Shown: piece by piece, positions 31,169-47,873 of the stretch
Layout of the letters: every line of letters begins with the position of its first letter
How positions within the stretch are numbered: the first letter of the stretch is position 1
Assembly: GCA_009840735.1 (NCBI GenBank)
Contig: VXNF01000090.1
Coordinates: forward strand, 1 to 48,193
Length of the DNA stretch: 48,193 nt
Direction of reading: 5' to 3'
Origin: Acidimicrobiia bacterium
GTDB lineage: Bacteria > Actinomycetota > Acidimicrobiia > Acidimicrobiales > CATQHL01
The notes under the pieces: model-generated
What the model was told of the DNA's origin: nothing
The model's input: only the letters and a program-made list of their open reading frames with translations
Database searches by the model: none
Made by a program: the position numbers and the translations under genes

Positions 31169-32533
31169 CTATTCGACTGTTTGCTCCAAGACAATCCTGA
31201 CTAGCAAAGTGTCGTCTAAGCTGGCGTCGGGGTTGCTCTCGTGATCTATCTTGTTGGTCACCGCCAAGGTCAGATCATAGATGCTCTTGGTGTCGTAGTC
31301 CAAGTTGGCATCCTCGGCCACTGTGATTTGGACGGAGTAGGGATCGGTGTCGACGGTGGCGGTCACGGCGAAGTTATCGTGGCCGTCGCCGAAGAGGCTG
31401 TATTCTAGGTCGCTCGCTTCGGAGAAGACGAGGATCGGGTCGCCGACGTTGGCTCCGGTCGGGGAGTTTTCCGGAACGCTGCGTCCGATGCCGAGCTGAG
31501 GCGGCTCCACCTCCTTGAGTGGCCCCACATGGATGACGTACGTCTTGACCTCGCCGGGCTCGGTTTCGTTTGCGCTTATCGGCCTCCAGTTCGCGTCGTA
31601 ACCCTCCTCGCCAGGTCGGTGAGGATTCGTTTGGCGGACGTATCCGACGGGCTGAACATATATTTTATAGGTCCCGGCCTTGGTGAAGATCCACTGCAGG
31701 TCATTGACGGGTACGCCGGGTGCCATCTCTACGGCTGTGACGCCGACTTGGGCGCTGTCCCAGACCAATTCCGTTCGAGGCCTATCCGACTGGCGCGCCC
31801 GGTAAGCGAGAAGGTGGGGATGCTCGTCCGGGTCAAAGCCGGGGTTGCGTTCGAGCCTGAACTCGTAGCGGATCTTCGTCCAGTACGTCTCGTCGAAGCG
31901 GTGCGTCGAGAAGCCGAGGGTAAGGTCTGAAGTCTGCTCCCCGTTGAGGCCCGGGTCGTCCAGTTGCAGCCACCAGACCTTGTCGCCGGTGCTTGCGTGT
32001 TTCTCGACCTCGGGGTATTGGTCCAGACGCAGCTGTGACGTGGCGTGTTGGCTGTCGGGATCATCTGGATCGCCCTGCACCACAGTCACCTGACGCGAGT
32101 CCTCCACATGGATGATGAGATCATCGATGTCGACGCCGGATGCGGTCCAGGTGACGACGGTTTCTCCCTCATCGTTCTCGGTCTTGCTCACCAGCGGCGG
32201 ACACTCGTTGGTGTGCAGCAGGCCAGTGTTCCGCCGTTCACCTTCGATGCCTGGAGTCTCCGCCGGGTCTGGTTCCGTCCGCTCCCAGTAGGCGTCGAAG
32301 AGGGCGTAGTGCCCCGAGGTCCTCTCGTGGGGCTCGGGTTGGAAGGCGATGGCGGCGCCTTCGCCGCACGGCTGTGGGGTCGTCGGCGTCGGAGCAGGTG
32401 TCGGCGTGTCGCCCTGGGCCTGGGTCGGGCCGGTGGCGAGGGCCACCGCCAGCAGGGTGACAGCGAATCCGCACAGGGCCAGGCCCGCCGCGTAGCGCTT
32501 GAACTGGGCGGCGATGATGAGAATGGTTGCCAT
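31169..32533 (-). CDS. Secreted protein with C-terminal cadherin-like domain
   Basis: The 454-residue protein has a signal peptide (about 10-40, ending ALATGPTQAQ) and a short Thr/Pro linker. A beta-rich central part (about 55-330) includes LQWIFTKAGTYKIYVQPVGY, a motif found in actinobacterial surface-anchor-type domains. The C-terminal part (about 345-454) looks like a cadherin-like domain (LGIGRSVPENSPTGANVGDP, then NLDYDTKSIYDLTLAVTNKI). Just before it, YVIHVGPLKEVEPPQLGI parallels YTFHVGPMAELGV in the downstream 1505-residue protein, so the two share a module. The 46-bp gap between the genes suggests one transcript. The function is unknown. Confidence 0.82.
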   Translation of the reverse strand: MATILIIAAQFKRYAAGLALCGFAVTLLAVALATGPTQAQGDTPTPAPTPTTPQPCGEGAAIAFQPEPHERTSGHYALFDAYWERTEPDPAETPGIEGERRNTGLLHTNECPPLVSKTENDEGETVVTWTASGVDIDDLIIHVEDSRQVTVVQGDPDDPDSQHATSQLRLDQYPEVEKHASTGDKVWWLQLDDPGLNGEQTSDLTLGFSTHRFDETYWTKIRYEFRLERNPGFDPDEHPHLLAYRARQSDRPRTELVWDSAQVGVTAVEMAPGVPVNDLQWIFTKAGTYKIYVQPVGYVRQTNPHRPGEEGYDANWRPISANETEPGEVKTYVIHVGPLKEVEPPQLGIGRSVPENSPTGANVGDPILVFSEASDLEYSLFGDGHDNFAVTATVDTDPYSVQITVAEDANLDYDTKSIYDLTLAVTNKIDHESNPDASLDDTLLVRIVLEQTVE

Positions 32534-32599
32534 TCCCGAACTCTATCTGCGGTGAGCCACGGTTCCAACCCGCTGCCTCGACACCCGCAGAGGCGGCTG

Positions 32600-34213
32600 T
32601 CACTCCTCCTGGGCGCCCTCGGCGGCGTCGTGGGTCTGGCGGCGCCTGGAGGCGGCTTCGCGCCGGGCGAGCAGCACCCACACGCCGCACAGCGCCGCGA
32701 TGATGGCCGCGGCCAGCATGCTGAGGCTGAAGGCCCGGCTGAACGCCTCCGCCACGACCGAGGCCACCGTCTCCACCCCGCTCGCAGACAGTTCGCCGGC
32801 GTCGGCCAGCTCGCTCGTCGCCTCCAGCGCGGCGCCCGGTGAGTCGGCGGCCGCCTCGGCCAGATCCTCGCGCAGGTCGGCACCCTCGACGCTGCGGCGG
32901 TACAGCACCGCCGACAGCGTGCCCAAGGTGGCGATGCCCAGTGCCGCGCCGAGCTCCCGGGTGGCGTCGTTGACAGCAGAACCCACCCCCGCCTTGGCTA
33001 GGGGCGTGGCCGCCATGATGTCGTTGGTGGCCGGCACCGTCGTGAGGCTGAGACCTACGCCGGCCAGCGTGATCGGCGCCGCCAAGAAGCTGTAGGGCGT
33101 GGTGGCGTCGGTCGCCGCCAGCAGGGCGAAACAGACGGTGAGCACGCCGAACCCGACGGCCATGACGCGCCGCGCGCCGTAACGGCTGACCAGCCTCGGC
33201 GTGAACGGGGCCACGAGCATCCCGCTGAGCGCCTCGGGCAGGGTCGTCAGCCCCGCCTGCAGCGGGCTGTAACCGAGGGCGAACTGCACGTACAGGATCA
33301 GCAGGAACCAGAAGCCGATCAGCACGAGGAACGACATCGTGTTCACGCCGGCGCCCACCCGGAAGCGCGGCACCGAGAACAGCGACAGCGGCAGCATCGG
33401 ATGGGCGCTGCGCCGCTCCCAGGCGACGAACGCGGCACCGAAAGCGAGCGCGGCCGCCAGCGCGGCGACCACCAGCGGCGACGTCCAACCTCGTTCGGGC
33501 CCCTCGATCAGCCAGAACAGCAGGGCGCTGAGAGCCACCAGCGAGGTCAGCGCCCCGAGCGGATCCCCGCGGGCCGCCTCCGGATCGCTCGACCGGGGGA
33601 TCCATAGCACCGACGCCAGCAGAACCGCGCCGCCGAGCGGAACGTTGTAGAGGAACGCCAGTTCCCAGCCGCCGGGTGGGATGAACCACCAGCCGGTCAG
33701 CAGCACGCCGGTCAGCAGCGGGCCGAGCGCCCCGCCGGCGCTGGCGACGCCCGCCCAGACGGCGATGGCGGTGGGCCGCTCCGCCGGCCCGAAGACGTTC
33801 GTCGTGATGGACAGTGTGGCCGGCATGATGAACGCCGCCCCGATTCCCATGACCGCCCGTGAGACCAACAGCACGGCCGCGTCGTTCGCCACGCCGCCGA
33901 GCAGCGCGGCGCCGATGAAGATCACTAGCCCCCAGGCGAGAGCGCCCTTGCGCCCGTAGCGGTCGCCCAGGGCACCGGCGGAGAGCAGCAGTCCCCCGAA
34001 GGTGAGCGTGTAGGCGTTGTTGATCCACTGCAGCACGGTCAGGGAGACGCCGAGCTCGCGCTGCAGGCTGGCGAGGGCCACGTTGACCCCGGCGAGGGAC
34101 ATGATCACCAGCGCCAAACCCAGGCTCAGCACGGCCAGCACGCGCCAGCGCCGCCGGTACACGTCGGGGCGTCGGTAGAGCTCCACGTCGGCTTCGCCCG
34201 GCCGGTCCGTCAA
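32600..34213 (-). CDS. MFS drug transporter, DHA2 (EmrB/QacA) family
   Basis: The 537-residue protein has 14 predicted transmembrane helices and the DHA2 motifs: SLAGVNVALASLQRELGVSL in helix 1, GALGDRYGRKGAL (motif A) after helix 2, RAVMGIGAAFIMPATLSITT in helix 4, and GPLLTGVLL (motif C) in helix 5. These proton-driven exporters remove hydrophobic drugs, dyes or metabolites. The extended loop between the last two helices (about 440-490, Ala/Glu/Ser-rich) is long for the family. It begins 10 bp after the gltD stop, so it may be read with the glutamate synthase genes, though a functional link is not obvious. Confidence 0.92.
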   Translation of the reverse strand: MTDRPGEADVELYRRPDVYRRRWRVLAVLSLGLALVIMSLAGVNVALASLQRELGVSLTVLQWINNAYTLTFGGLLLSAGALGDRYGRKGALAWGLVIFIGAALLGGVANDAAVLLVSRAVMGIGAAFIMPATLSITTNVFGPAERPTAIAVWAGVASAGGALGPLLTGVLLTGWWFIPPGGWELAFLYNVPLGGAVLLASVLWIPRSSDPEAARGDPLGALTSLVALSALLFWLIEGPERGWTSPLVVAALAAALAFGAAFVAWERRSAHPMLPLSLFSVPRFRVGAGVNTMSFLVLIGFWFLLILYVQFALGYSPLQAGLTTLPEALSGMLVAPFTPRLVSRYGARRVMAVGFGVLTVCFALLAATDATTPYSFLAAPITLAGVGLSLTTVPATNDIMAATPLAKAGVGSAVNDATRELGAALGIATLGTLSAVLYRRSVEGADLREDLAEAAADSPGAALEATSELADAGELSASGVETVASVVAEAFSRAFSLSMLAAAIIAALCGVWVLLARREAASRRRQTHDAAEGAQEE

Positions 34214-34223
34214 CGCAGCCCGG

Positions 34224-35687
<1,464 letters not shown>

Positions 35688-35714
35688 GTCCGGTCTCCGG
35701 GGGCATCGGCGCCC

Positions 35715-40319
<4,605 letters not shown>

Positions 40320-40430
40320 CTGGTCGTCTGACTTCGTCTCGTGGCTCGGCGGGTCGTTCCTGACGGCGCGCCCGCACCGAATGAGCTTCTGTCAGCGCGC
40401 CCGAGCGGCCGGCGCCGTCGGCGACCGATC

Positions 40431-40451
40431 CCCTGTGCGATCCCCACAGGG
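40431..40451. terminator. Inverted repeat between trkH and gltB
   Basis: CCCTGTG (40431-40437) and CACAGGG (40445-40451) form a perfect 7-bp stem with a 7-base loop. It lies 109 bp after the trkH stop and 112 bp before the gltB start, both on the minus strand. It could end the trk operon or regulate gltB. Nothing else was recognised in the 240-bp gap. Confidence 0.4.
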
Positions 40452-40559
40452 CACTGCATCCTACCTAGAGGGGCTTGTGGGGCCAAGAAACGGCTCGTCG
40501 CCGCCCGCCCCCGCAACGCCCCGGTCGGGCGCCGCCGGCGGAGTCTCAGCGCCGGATTC

Positions 40560-42101
40560 TCAGCGGCGTCCTTGCAGGTGGCGCAGAATCACCGCGGCCC
40601 CCAAGAACACCGCTGTGATCTCGAGGCGCCCGACGACCATGAAGGCGGCCAGCACCAGGCGCGCCGGTCGGGCGAATACCGTGAAGTCCGAGGACGGGCC
40701 TGCCTCTCCCAGCGCTGGGCCCATGTTCGACAGGGCGCTGATCACCCCGGAGACCGCGGTGACCGGCTCTGCGCCCAGCGACGCGACGATCAGGCTCCCC
40801 ACTCCGAAGGTCATGATGTAGAGGGTCCCGAAGCCGAGCACTCGCCCGACCACGTGCTCGGGGATCACCGCCCCGCCCAGCTTGACCGGCACCACCGAGC
40901 GGGGTCGCCGCGCCAAGCGGACGGTGCGCAGGGCGTGCGCCGCTGAGATCTGGGCGCGAAACACCTTCATGCCGCCCGAGGTCGAGCCTGCTCCCCCGCC
41001 GATCAGCATCAGCACCCCCAGGATCACCTGCGCGGGCGGCGTCCAGGCGGCGAAGTCCCCCAGCCCGCCGGGGCGAATGTTGTGGAAGCCGCCACTGGTG
41101 GCGAGGGTCACCACGTTGAAGAAGGCGTCGCGCAGCGAGAGGCCGAAGGAGGCCCCTTGGCGCAGCCAGAGCAGCAGCGTGATCGTCGCGGTGGCCGCCA
41201 GCAGGATCTTGAGGAACAGCATCTGGTCGCTGGCCCGGCGGTAGGCGCGCCAGTCCCCCCGCAGTGCCCGATAGTGGAGGCTGAAGCTCATCGCCCCGGC
41301 GATCATCCCCGCGGCCATCACCAACTCCGCCGCCAGCGACGTGAAGTGGCCGATGGAGTCGCCGTGGGGCGAGAAGCCGCCGGTGCCCGCCGCCGTGAGG
41401 GCGTGCGCCACGGCGTCGTAGAGGCCCACGCCGGGAATGGCGAAGAGCGCGACGGCGACCGCTGCGGTGAGACCGGCGTAGAGCAGCCAGAGCCGCTTGG
41501 CGGTGCCGCTGATGCGCGGCGCTAGGCGGTCGCTGTCGGGTCCCGGCGCCTCGGCGCGCATCAACTCCTGGCCGCCCACGCCCAGCAGCGGCAGCACGCT
41601 CACCGCCAGCACGACCATGCCCATCCCGCCGTACCACTGCGTGAGCTGCCGCCACAGCAGCATGCCGCGGCCGTGCGAGTCGATGTCGGTGAGCACCGTC
41701 GAGCCCGAAGCGGTGAACCCCGAGATCGACTCGAACAGCGCCGAGTCCCACTGCGCCCAGCCGAAGACGTCGGCGTCCAGCACGTACGGCAGGCCACCGA
41801 GCAGCGAGCACGACAGCCACGTCCAGACCACGACGGGGAAAACGTCGGAGGGCCGCACGTCGTCGGGCGGTCGGAACCAGCTGAACAGGACCGCCCCGAC
41901 GCCGGCGGTGATCAGCGCGGCGGTCAGCAGCGGCCGCTCGCCGTGGGAGGTGGCCGAGACCCACTCCACGAGCGTCGCGAGCAGCATCCCCGGGACCAGG
42001 AACAGCAGGGCCAGACCCACGACGTGCAGGGGGAGATTCCTGCGATATCGGGCTCGCGGCACGAGCGACAGCTCCGAGACGCCTCGCAGCGCCCCTCTCA
42101 T
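40560..42101 (-). CDS. trkH: TrkH-type potassium uptake protein (conventional copy)
   Basis: TrkH is the membrane pore of the Trk K+ uptake system and forms dimers on a TrkA ring. The 513-residue protein has four M1-P-M2 units. Its filter loops are FTASGSTVLTD, TAAGTGGFSPHGDS, VTLATSGGFHN and ISALSNMGPALG, all with the glycines expected for K+ selectivity. The intramembrane loop LIGGGAGSTSGGMKVFR that gates the pore is intact. Its ATG overlaps the stop of the second trkH-like gene by 4 bases (ATGA), and that gene overlaps trkA the same way, so all three proteins are coupled. Confidence 0.94.
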   Translation of the reverse strand: MRGALRGVSELSLVPRARYRRNLPLHVVGLALLFLVPGMLLATLVEWVSATSHGERPLLTAALITAGVGAVLFSWFRPPDDVRPSDVFPVVVWTWLSCSLLGGLPYVLDADVFGWAQWDSALFESISGFTASGSTVLTDIDSHGRGMLLWRQLTQWYGGMGMVVLAVSVLPLLGVGGQELMRAEAPGPDSDRLAPRISGTAKRLWLLYAGLTAAVAVALFAIPGVGLYDAVAHALTAAGTGGFSPHGDSIGHFTSLAAELVMAAGMIAGAMSFSLHYRALRGDWRAYRRASDQMLFLKILLAATATITLLLWLRQGASFGLSLRDAFFNVVTLATSGGFHNIRPGGLGDFAAWTPPAQVILGVLMLIGGGAGSTSGGMKVFRAQISAAHALRTVRLARRPRSVVPVKLGGAVIPEHVVGRVLGFGTLYIMTFGVGSLIVASLGAEPVTAVSGVISALSNMGPALGEAGPSSDFTVFARPARLVLAAFMVVGRLEITAVFLGAAVILRHLQGRR

Positions 42102-43615
42102 GATCGCCGCCCGGCATCGTGGCGTTCGGTGTCGAGCAGGCGGCGCGCTCCGGTGGCGGCGGCGCCGGCGACCACCACCAGCGGGAAAAAGGACAGCCTT
42201 CCCAGCAGCATCAGCACCGCCAGAACGCTCCGCTCGCCGCCGCCGAGCGCCCCCAGATCGGCGCCGGGCGCGGGACCCATCGTGGCGAGCGCGCTGATCG
42301 AGGCGCTAGCGCCGCCCCAGAGGTCCATCCCGGCGAGGCTCAGCCCGAACACCCCGGCCAGCACGGCGGCGGCGAACAGGATTTGGTAGCCGTTCAGCAG
42401 CGCCAGAGGCCGCTCGGCCACCGAGCGTCGCCCGATCTTCACCACGTGCACTGTGTGTGGGTGGATCTCCGTGACGAGCTCGCGGTAGGCGTAACGGGCC
42501 GCGGCGATGGCGCGGCGCATCTGGAAGCCGCCGCCAGCGGTGCCGGCCATCCCGCCGGTGGCGATCAGCGCCAAGGCGAGGGCCTGCGCCCCCCAGGGCC
42601 AACCAGACCAGCGTGCGGGCTCGAAACCTGTGCTGCTTGAGGCCGCGGCCACCGCTACCCCGGCGCGTCGCAGGGCGTGGGCGCCGCCGTCGCTCCAGGT
42701 CAGGGCCGTGAGTGCGCCGGTGCCCACCGCCAGCAGGAGGAGGTAGGCGCGCAGCTCAAAGGAGTGCCACAGCACCCCCCAGCGGCCTCGCACCGCCCAC
42801 CAGAGTGTCGTTGCGCTCACGCCGGCGAGCGCCATGAACACCGTCGCCACCGACTCCACGGCCGTCGAGTCGAAGTGCCCCAGGCCGCCGGGATAGTTGC
42901 CGAACCCCCCGGTGGAGACGGTCGTGAATGCGTAGCTGAAGGCGTCGAGGGCACCCATGTCTGCCAGGCCGTAGGAGGCGGCGCACAGCCCCCCGAGTGT
43001 GCCGTAGACGACGGCCATCCGGCGAAGCTGCGTCTTGAACGGCGGGGCCGAGGCGCGGTCGGGAACGCCGGCACTGTCGCCGGGCAGGACGAGCGCCGGA
43101 ACGTGCAGCGGAAGCGCCGCGGCCAGCAGCGCCAAGGCGGCGAACCCGCCGAGCCATTGCGTCAGCGCCCGCCAGAACAGCACCGCCGCCGGCAGCGACT
43201 GAATCCCCGTCAGGCCGCTGAGGTTGGTGGTGCAGAATCCGGCGACCGACTCGAAGGCGGCGATGCCCAGCGACCCTGTCGCCCCGGTCAGCAGGTACGC
43301 CGCCGTCGAGGTGACGATCATCATGAGCCAGGCGCCGCAGGCCGCCGCGAATATCGCCATGGGCGGCGGGTGGGCGGGGAGGCGCGCCCGTCGCACGCCG
43401 AGCCGGCCGGCGGCGGCGCATCCCAGTCCCAGACCGGCCAGCGCCGCCGCAGGGCCGAGGTCGGCCAGACCGACCAGCCCGGACAGCACCATCGCCCCGC
43501 CGCAGACCAGCGTCGCCCAGCCCGCGGCCCACACGGCCAGGTTGGTGCTGGCGCGGGCACCGGCCCGCCGACCGGTGGGGATGGGTCTCGCCGGCGGGTC
43601 CGCCGCGGGTCTCAC
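42098..43615 (-). CDS. Divergent TrkH paralog with altered filter
   Basis: The 505-residue protein aligns with TrkH through all four pore units. The first filter loop reads FCTTNLSGLTGIQS where its neighbour has FTASGSTVLTDIDS, so the first filter glycine is replaced by Asn. The other loops keep the pattern (VSTGGFGNYPG, ASSSTGFEPAR, ISALATMGPAPG), and the gating loop reads ATGGMAGTAGGGFQMRR. The N-terminal 30 residues are polar and Arg-rich. It lies between trkA and the conventional trkH with 4-base overlaps at both ends. It may pair with the conventional copy, change ion selectivity or act as a modulator. That is inference; it is certainly TrkH-derived. Confidence 0.86.
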   Translation of the reverse strand: MRPAADPPARPIPTGRRAGARASTNLAVWAAGWATLVCGGAMVLSGLVGLADLGPAAALAGLGLGCAAAGRLGVRRARLPAHPPPMAIFAAACGAWLMMIVTSTAAYLLTGATGSLGIAAFESVAGFCTTNLSGLTGIQSLPAAVLFWRALTQWLGGFAALALLAAALPLHVPALVLPGDSAGVPDRASAPPFKTQLRRMAVVYGTLGGLCAASYGLADMGALDAFSYAFTTVSTGGFGNYPGGLGHFDSTAVESVATVFMALAGVSATTLWWAVRGRWGVLWHSFELRAYLLLLAVGTGALTALTWSDGGAHALRRAGVAVAAASSSTGFEPARWSGWPWGAQALALALIATGGMAGTAGGGFQMRRAIAAARYAYRELVTEIHPHTVHVVKIGRRSVAERPLALLNGYQILFAAAVLAGVFGLSLAGMDLWGGASASISALATMGPAPGADLGALGGGERSVLAVLMLLGRLSFFPLVVVAGAAATGARRLLDTERHDAGRRS

Positions 43616-44952
43616 TCGAATCGTTTGCGGGCCGCGGCGACCGCTTTGGGGCGGGCGAAGATCACGAGGTGGTCCCGCTCCTGCAGCACGACGTGCCCGC
43701 GACCGACCATCGCGGCGCCGTCGCGCAGCACCGCCGCGATGAGCACTTCTTTGGGTAGATGGAGGTCGCAGATCCGCTGCCCCGCCACGCTGCTGCTTTC
43801 GGCCACGGTCAACTCAAGCACCTCGACGTCCATGTCGAGGTAGGTGGCGACGCGCACGCCGCCGCGAATGATCCGCATCACGCCGTTGGCGCAGGCGGTC
43901 CGCGGGGACAGGGCACCGTCGATTCCGAGCGTGCGCAGCAGCGGCAGGAACTCGAGCCGGTGCAGCAGGGCGATCGTCTCGGGGACCCCCACTGACTTGG
44001 CGTACAGGCAGGCCAGGATGTTGTCCTCGTCGTTGCCGGTCACCGCGATGACGGCGTCGTGATTGCCGACCTGCTCCTCCTCGAGCAGCTCAGCGTCGGT
44101 GATGTCGCCCTCGAGGATCAGGACGTCGTCCAGAGACTCGGCGATCTGCCGGGCGCGCTCGCCGTCCCGCTCGACGAGACACACCTCGGAGTTCATCTCC
44201 ACGAGCCGCCGGGCCACCATCTCGCCGGTTCGGCCGCCGCCGAGCAGCATCACCCGGTGGGGTCGGGCCTGCGTCAGGCCGAGCAGGCGCCGAAGCTCGT
44301 TGGATGACTTGCCGATGTCCACGATCCGCACGACGTCGCCTGCCCGCAGCACCATGTCCCGGCGCGGGATCACCGTCCGGTCACCCCGGGAGACGGCGCC
44401 GATGAGGAAGTCCCAGTCCGCTCCGTACGGGGCGAAGCTCTCCGAGAGACGCCGGCCCACGAGCGGCGATTCGGGGCTGAGCACGGTGCCGACGACGGCG
44501 ACGCGGTCCTCGGCCAGCATGTTGATCTCGCTGGCCCCCGGATAGTCGAGGAGGTGGAGGATCTCAACGGCGGTCTCCTCATCGGGATCGATGACCACAT
44601 CCGCCCCCGCGGCGCTGAGCAGCCCGGCCGCTGCCGGCGCCCGCAGCGCCTCCGCCTCGATGCGGGCGATGCGCCGCTCCACGCCCGCCTGGCTCGCCAG
44701 CATGCACGCCACGAGGTTGGCCTCATCGTCGGTGGTCACGGCCACGAGCAGGTCGGCGTCGCCGATGCCAGCGGCGTCCATGTCGTCGGGGTGGCTGCCG
44801 CTGCCGGTGACGACGAGGGCGTCGATGTGCTGCTCCACATGCCGGGCGCGCTCGGGATCCTGCTCGACGACCACCACCTCGTGGCTCTCCTTGGTGAGCC
44901 GCTCCGCTAGGTACGACCCCACCTCGCCAGCGCCCACGATGACGACCTTCAC
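43612..44952 (-). CDS. trkA: TrkA potassium-uptake regulatory subunit
   Basis: TrkA is the cytoplasmic ring that gates TrkH in response to nucleotides. The 446 residues hold two tandem RCK units, each with a Rossmann fold and a TrkA_C domain: MKVVIVGAGEVGSYLAERLT at the start, TrkA_C at about 140-215, then HRVMLLGGGRTGEMVARRLV at about 230 and the second TrkA_C to the end. The dinucleotide motif GxGxxG is intact in the first unit; the second reads GGGRTG, also acceptable. The Glu/Asp that selects NAD(H) is seen as VEQD and VERD. It is the first gene of the trkA-trkH-trkH unit. Confidence 0.95.
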   Translation of the reverse strand: MKVVIVGAGEVGSYLAERLTKESHEVVVVEQDPERARHVEQHIDALVVTGSGSHPDDMDAAGIGDADLLVAVTTDDEANLVACMLASQAGVERRIARIEAEALRAPAAAGLLSAAGADVVIDPDEETAVEILHLLDYPGASEINMLAEDRVAVVGTVLSPESPLVGRRLSESFAPYGADWDFLIGAVSRGDRTVIPRRDMVLRAGDVVRIVDIGKSSNELRRLLGLTQARPHRVMLLGGGRTGEMVARRLVEMNSEVCLVERDGERARQIAESLDDVLILEGDITDAELLEEEQVGNHDAVIAVTGNDEDNILACLYAKSVGVPETIALLHRLEFLPLLRTLGIDGALSPRTACANGVMRIIRGGVRVATYLDMDVEVLELTVAESSSVAGQRICDLHLPKEVLIAAVLRDGAAMVGRGHVVLQERDHLVIFARPKAVAAARKRFE

Positions 44953-45034
44953 GGCCGGCGCCTCCCGCGGCGGACGCGGCGGTCAGGGAGCCGCGGCGGC
45001 GGTCGGCCTGCCGCCGGCGCGGCGGCGTGGCGGT

Positions 45035-45640
45035 TCAGTTCCACGGCACCAGGTCGCGCCCGAAGCGCCGCACGCCGGCGGGGGAAACGAAGGCGTCCAA
45101 GGCCACGTCCTGCGGCCGGCACACGAGCTGCGGGTCCCACTGGAAGAGGTGACCCACACCCACCAGCATCGGGCCGTCCGCGGGTGCCGGCGCGTCGGGG
45201 GCGATCCGCAAGGCCAGGGCGCGGTCGTAGTAGCCCCGCCCCCGCCCCACGCGGGCGCCGCGGGGGCCAAACAGCACCCCAGCGATGAGGATCACATCGT
45301 GGTTTCGGACGTCGATCGCCTCGCCGCACGCGGGGATCGGGATCCCGAACCGGCCCGGCACCAGCTCGCCGCCGCGCCGCCAGCGCAGGAACACCAGCCG
45401 GTCGGCGTCGTCGATGGCCGGCACGGTGACGGCGACGTCCTCGGCCCACAGCCTCGCCACCACCGGCCAGAGGCTGACCTCGCCGTCGTCGGCCACGAAG
45501 GTCCCCACCACCCCGGCGCGGCGCATCTCCGGGAGGCTCCAAATGTGGGCCGCCAGCGCGGCCGCCGACGTGGCCTGCACGTCGGCGCCAAGGGCGCGCC
45601 GCTGCCGGCGCACTCGAGCCTGTCGTGTGGAAATCTCCAC
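45035..45640 (-). CDS. 5-formyltetrahydrofolate cyclo-ligase
   Basis: The enzyme converts 5-formyl-THF to 5,10-methenyl-THF with ATP. From the GTG used here it has 201 residues; an upstream extension of 18 Arg-rich codons is rejected. The N-terminal STRQARVRRQRRAL gives the basic residues that bind ATP and folate. The diagnostic loop is GARVGRGRGYYDRALAL, the phosphate-binding GxGxGYYD motif. DVILIAGVLFGPRG and VGVGHLFQWD are also family features; the last is usually VGLAYxxQ, so it is slightly divergent here. It lies 82 bp after trkA's start on the same strand, and diverges from hppA. Confidence 0.9.
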   Translation of the reverse strand: MEISTRQARVRRQRRALGADVQATSAAALAAHIWSLPEMRRAGVVGTFVADDGEVSLWPVVARLWAEDVAVTVPAIDDADRLVFLRWRRGGELVPGRFGIPIPACGEAIDVRNHDVILIAGVLFGPRGARVGRGRGYYDRALALRIAPDAPAPADGPMLVGVGHLFQWDPQLVCRPQDVALDAFVSPAGVRRFGRDLVPWN

Positions 45641-45754
45641 TGATCGAACTCTAGCGAGGCGCCGCCGCCGGCAAGGGCACCTCGGCGGAGTCACCGAGCC
45701 GCAGGGGTCGGCTGCTAGCTTGCGGAGGACTTTGGAACCGAGGAGGTAACCGGA

Positions 45755-47848
<2,094 letters not shown>

Positions 47849-47873
47849 GCCTGCTGCGGGGGGCCGGGGGGCG

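Noticed and set aside
31123-31194. Longer start of the large secreted protein
   Set aside because: It would overlap the end of the upstream gene and places 24 polar residues before the signal peptide; the ATG at 31122 has a better ribosome site.
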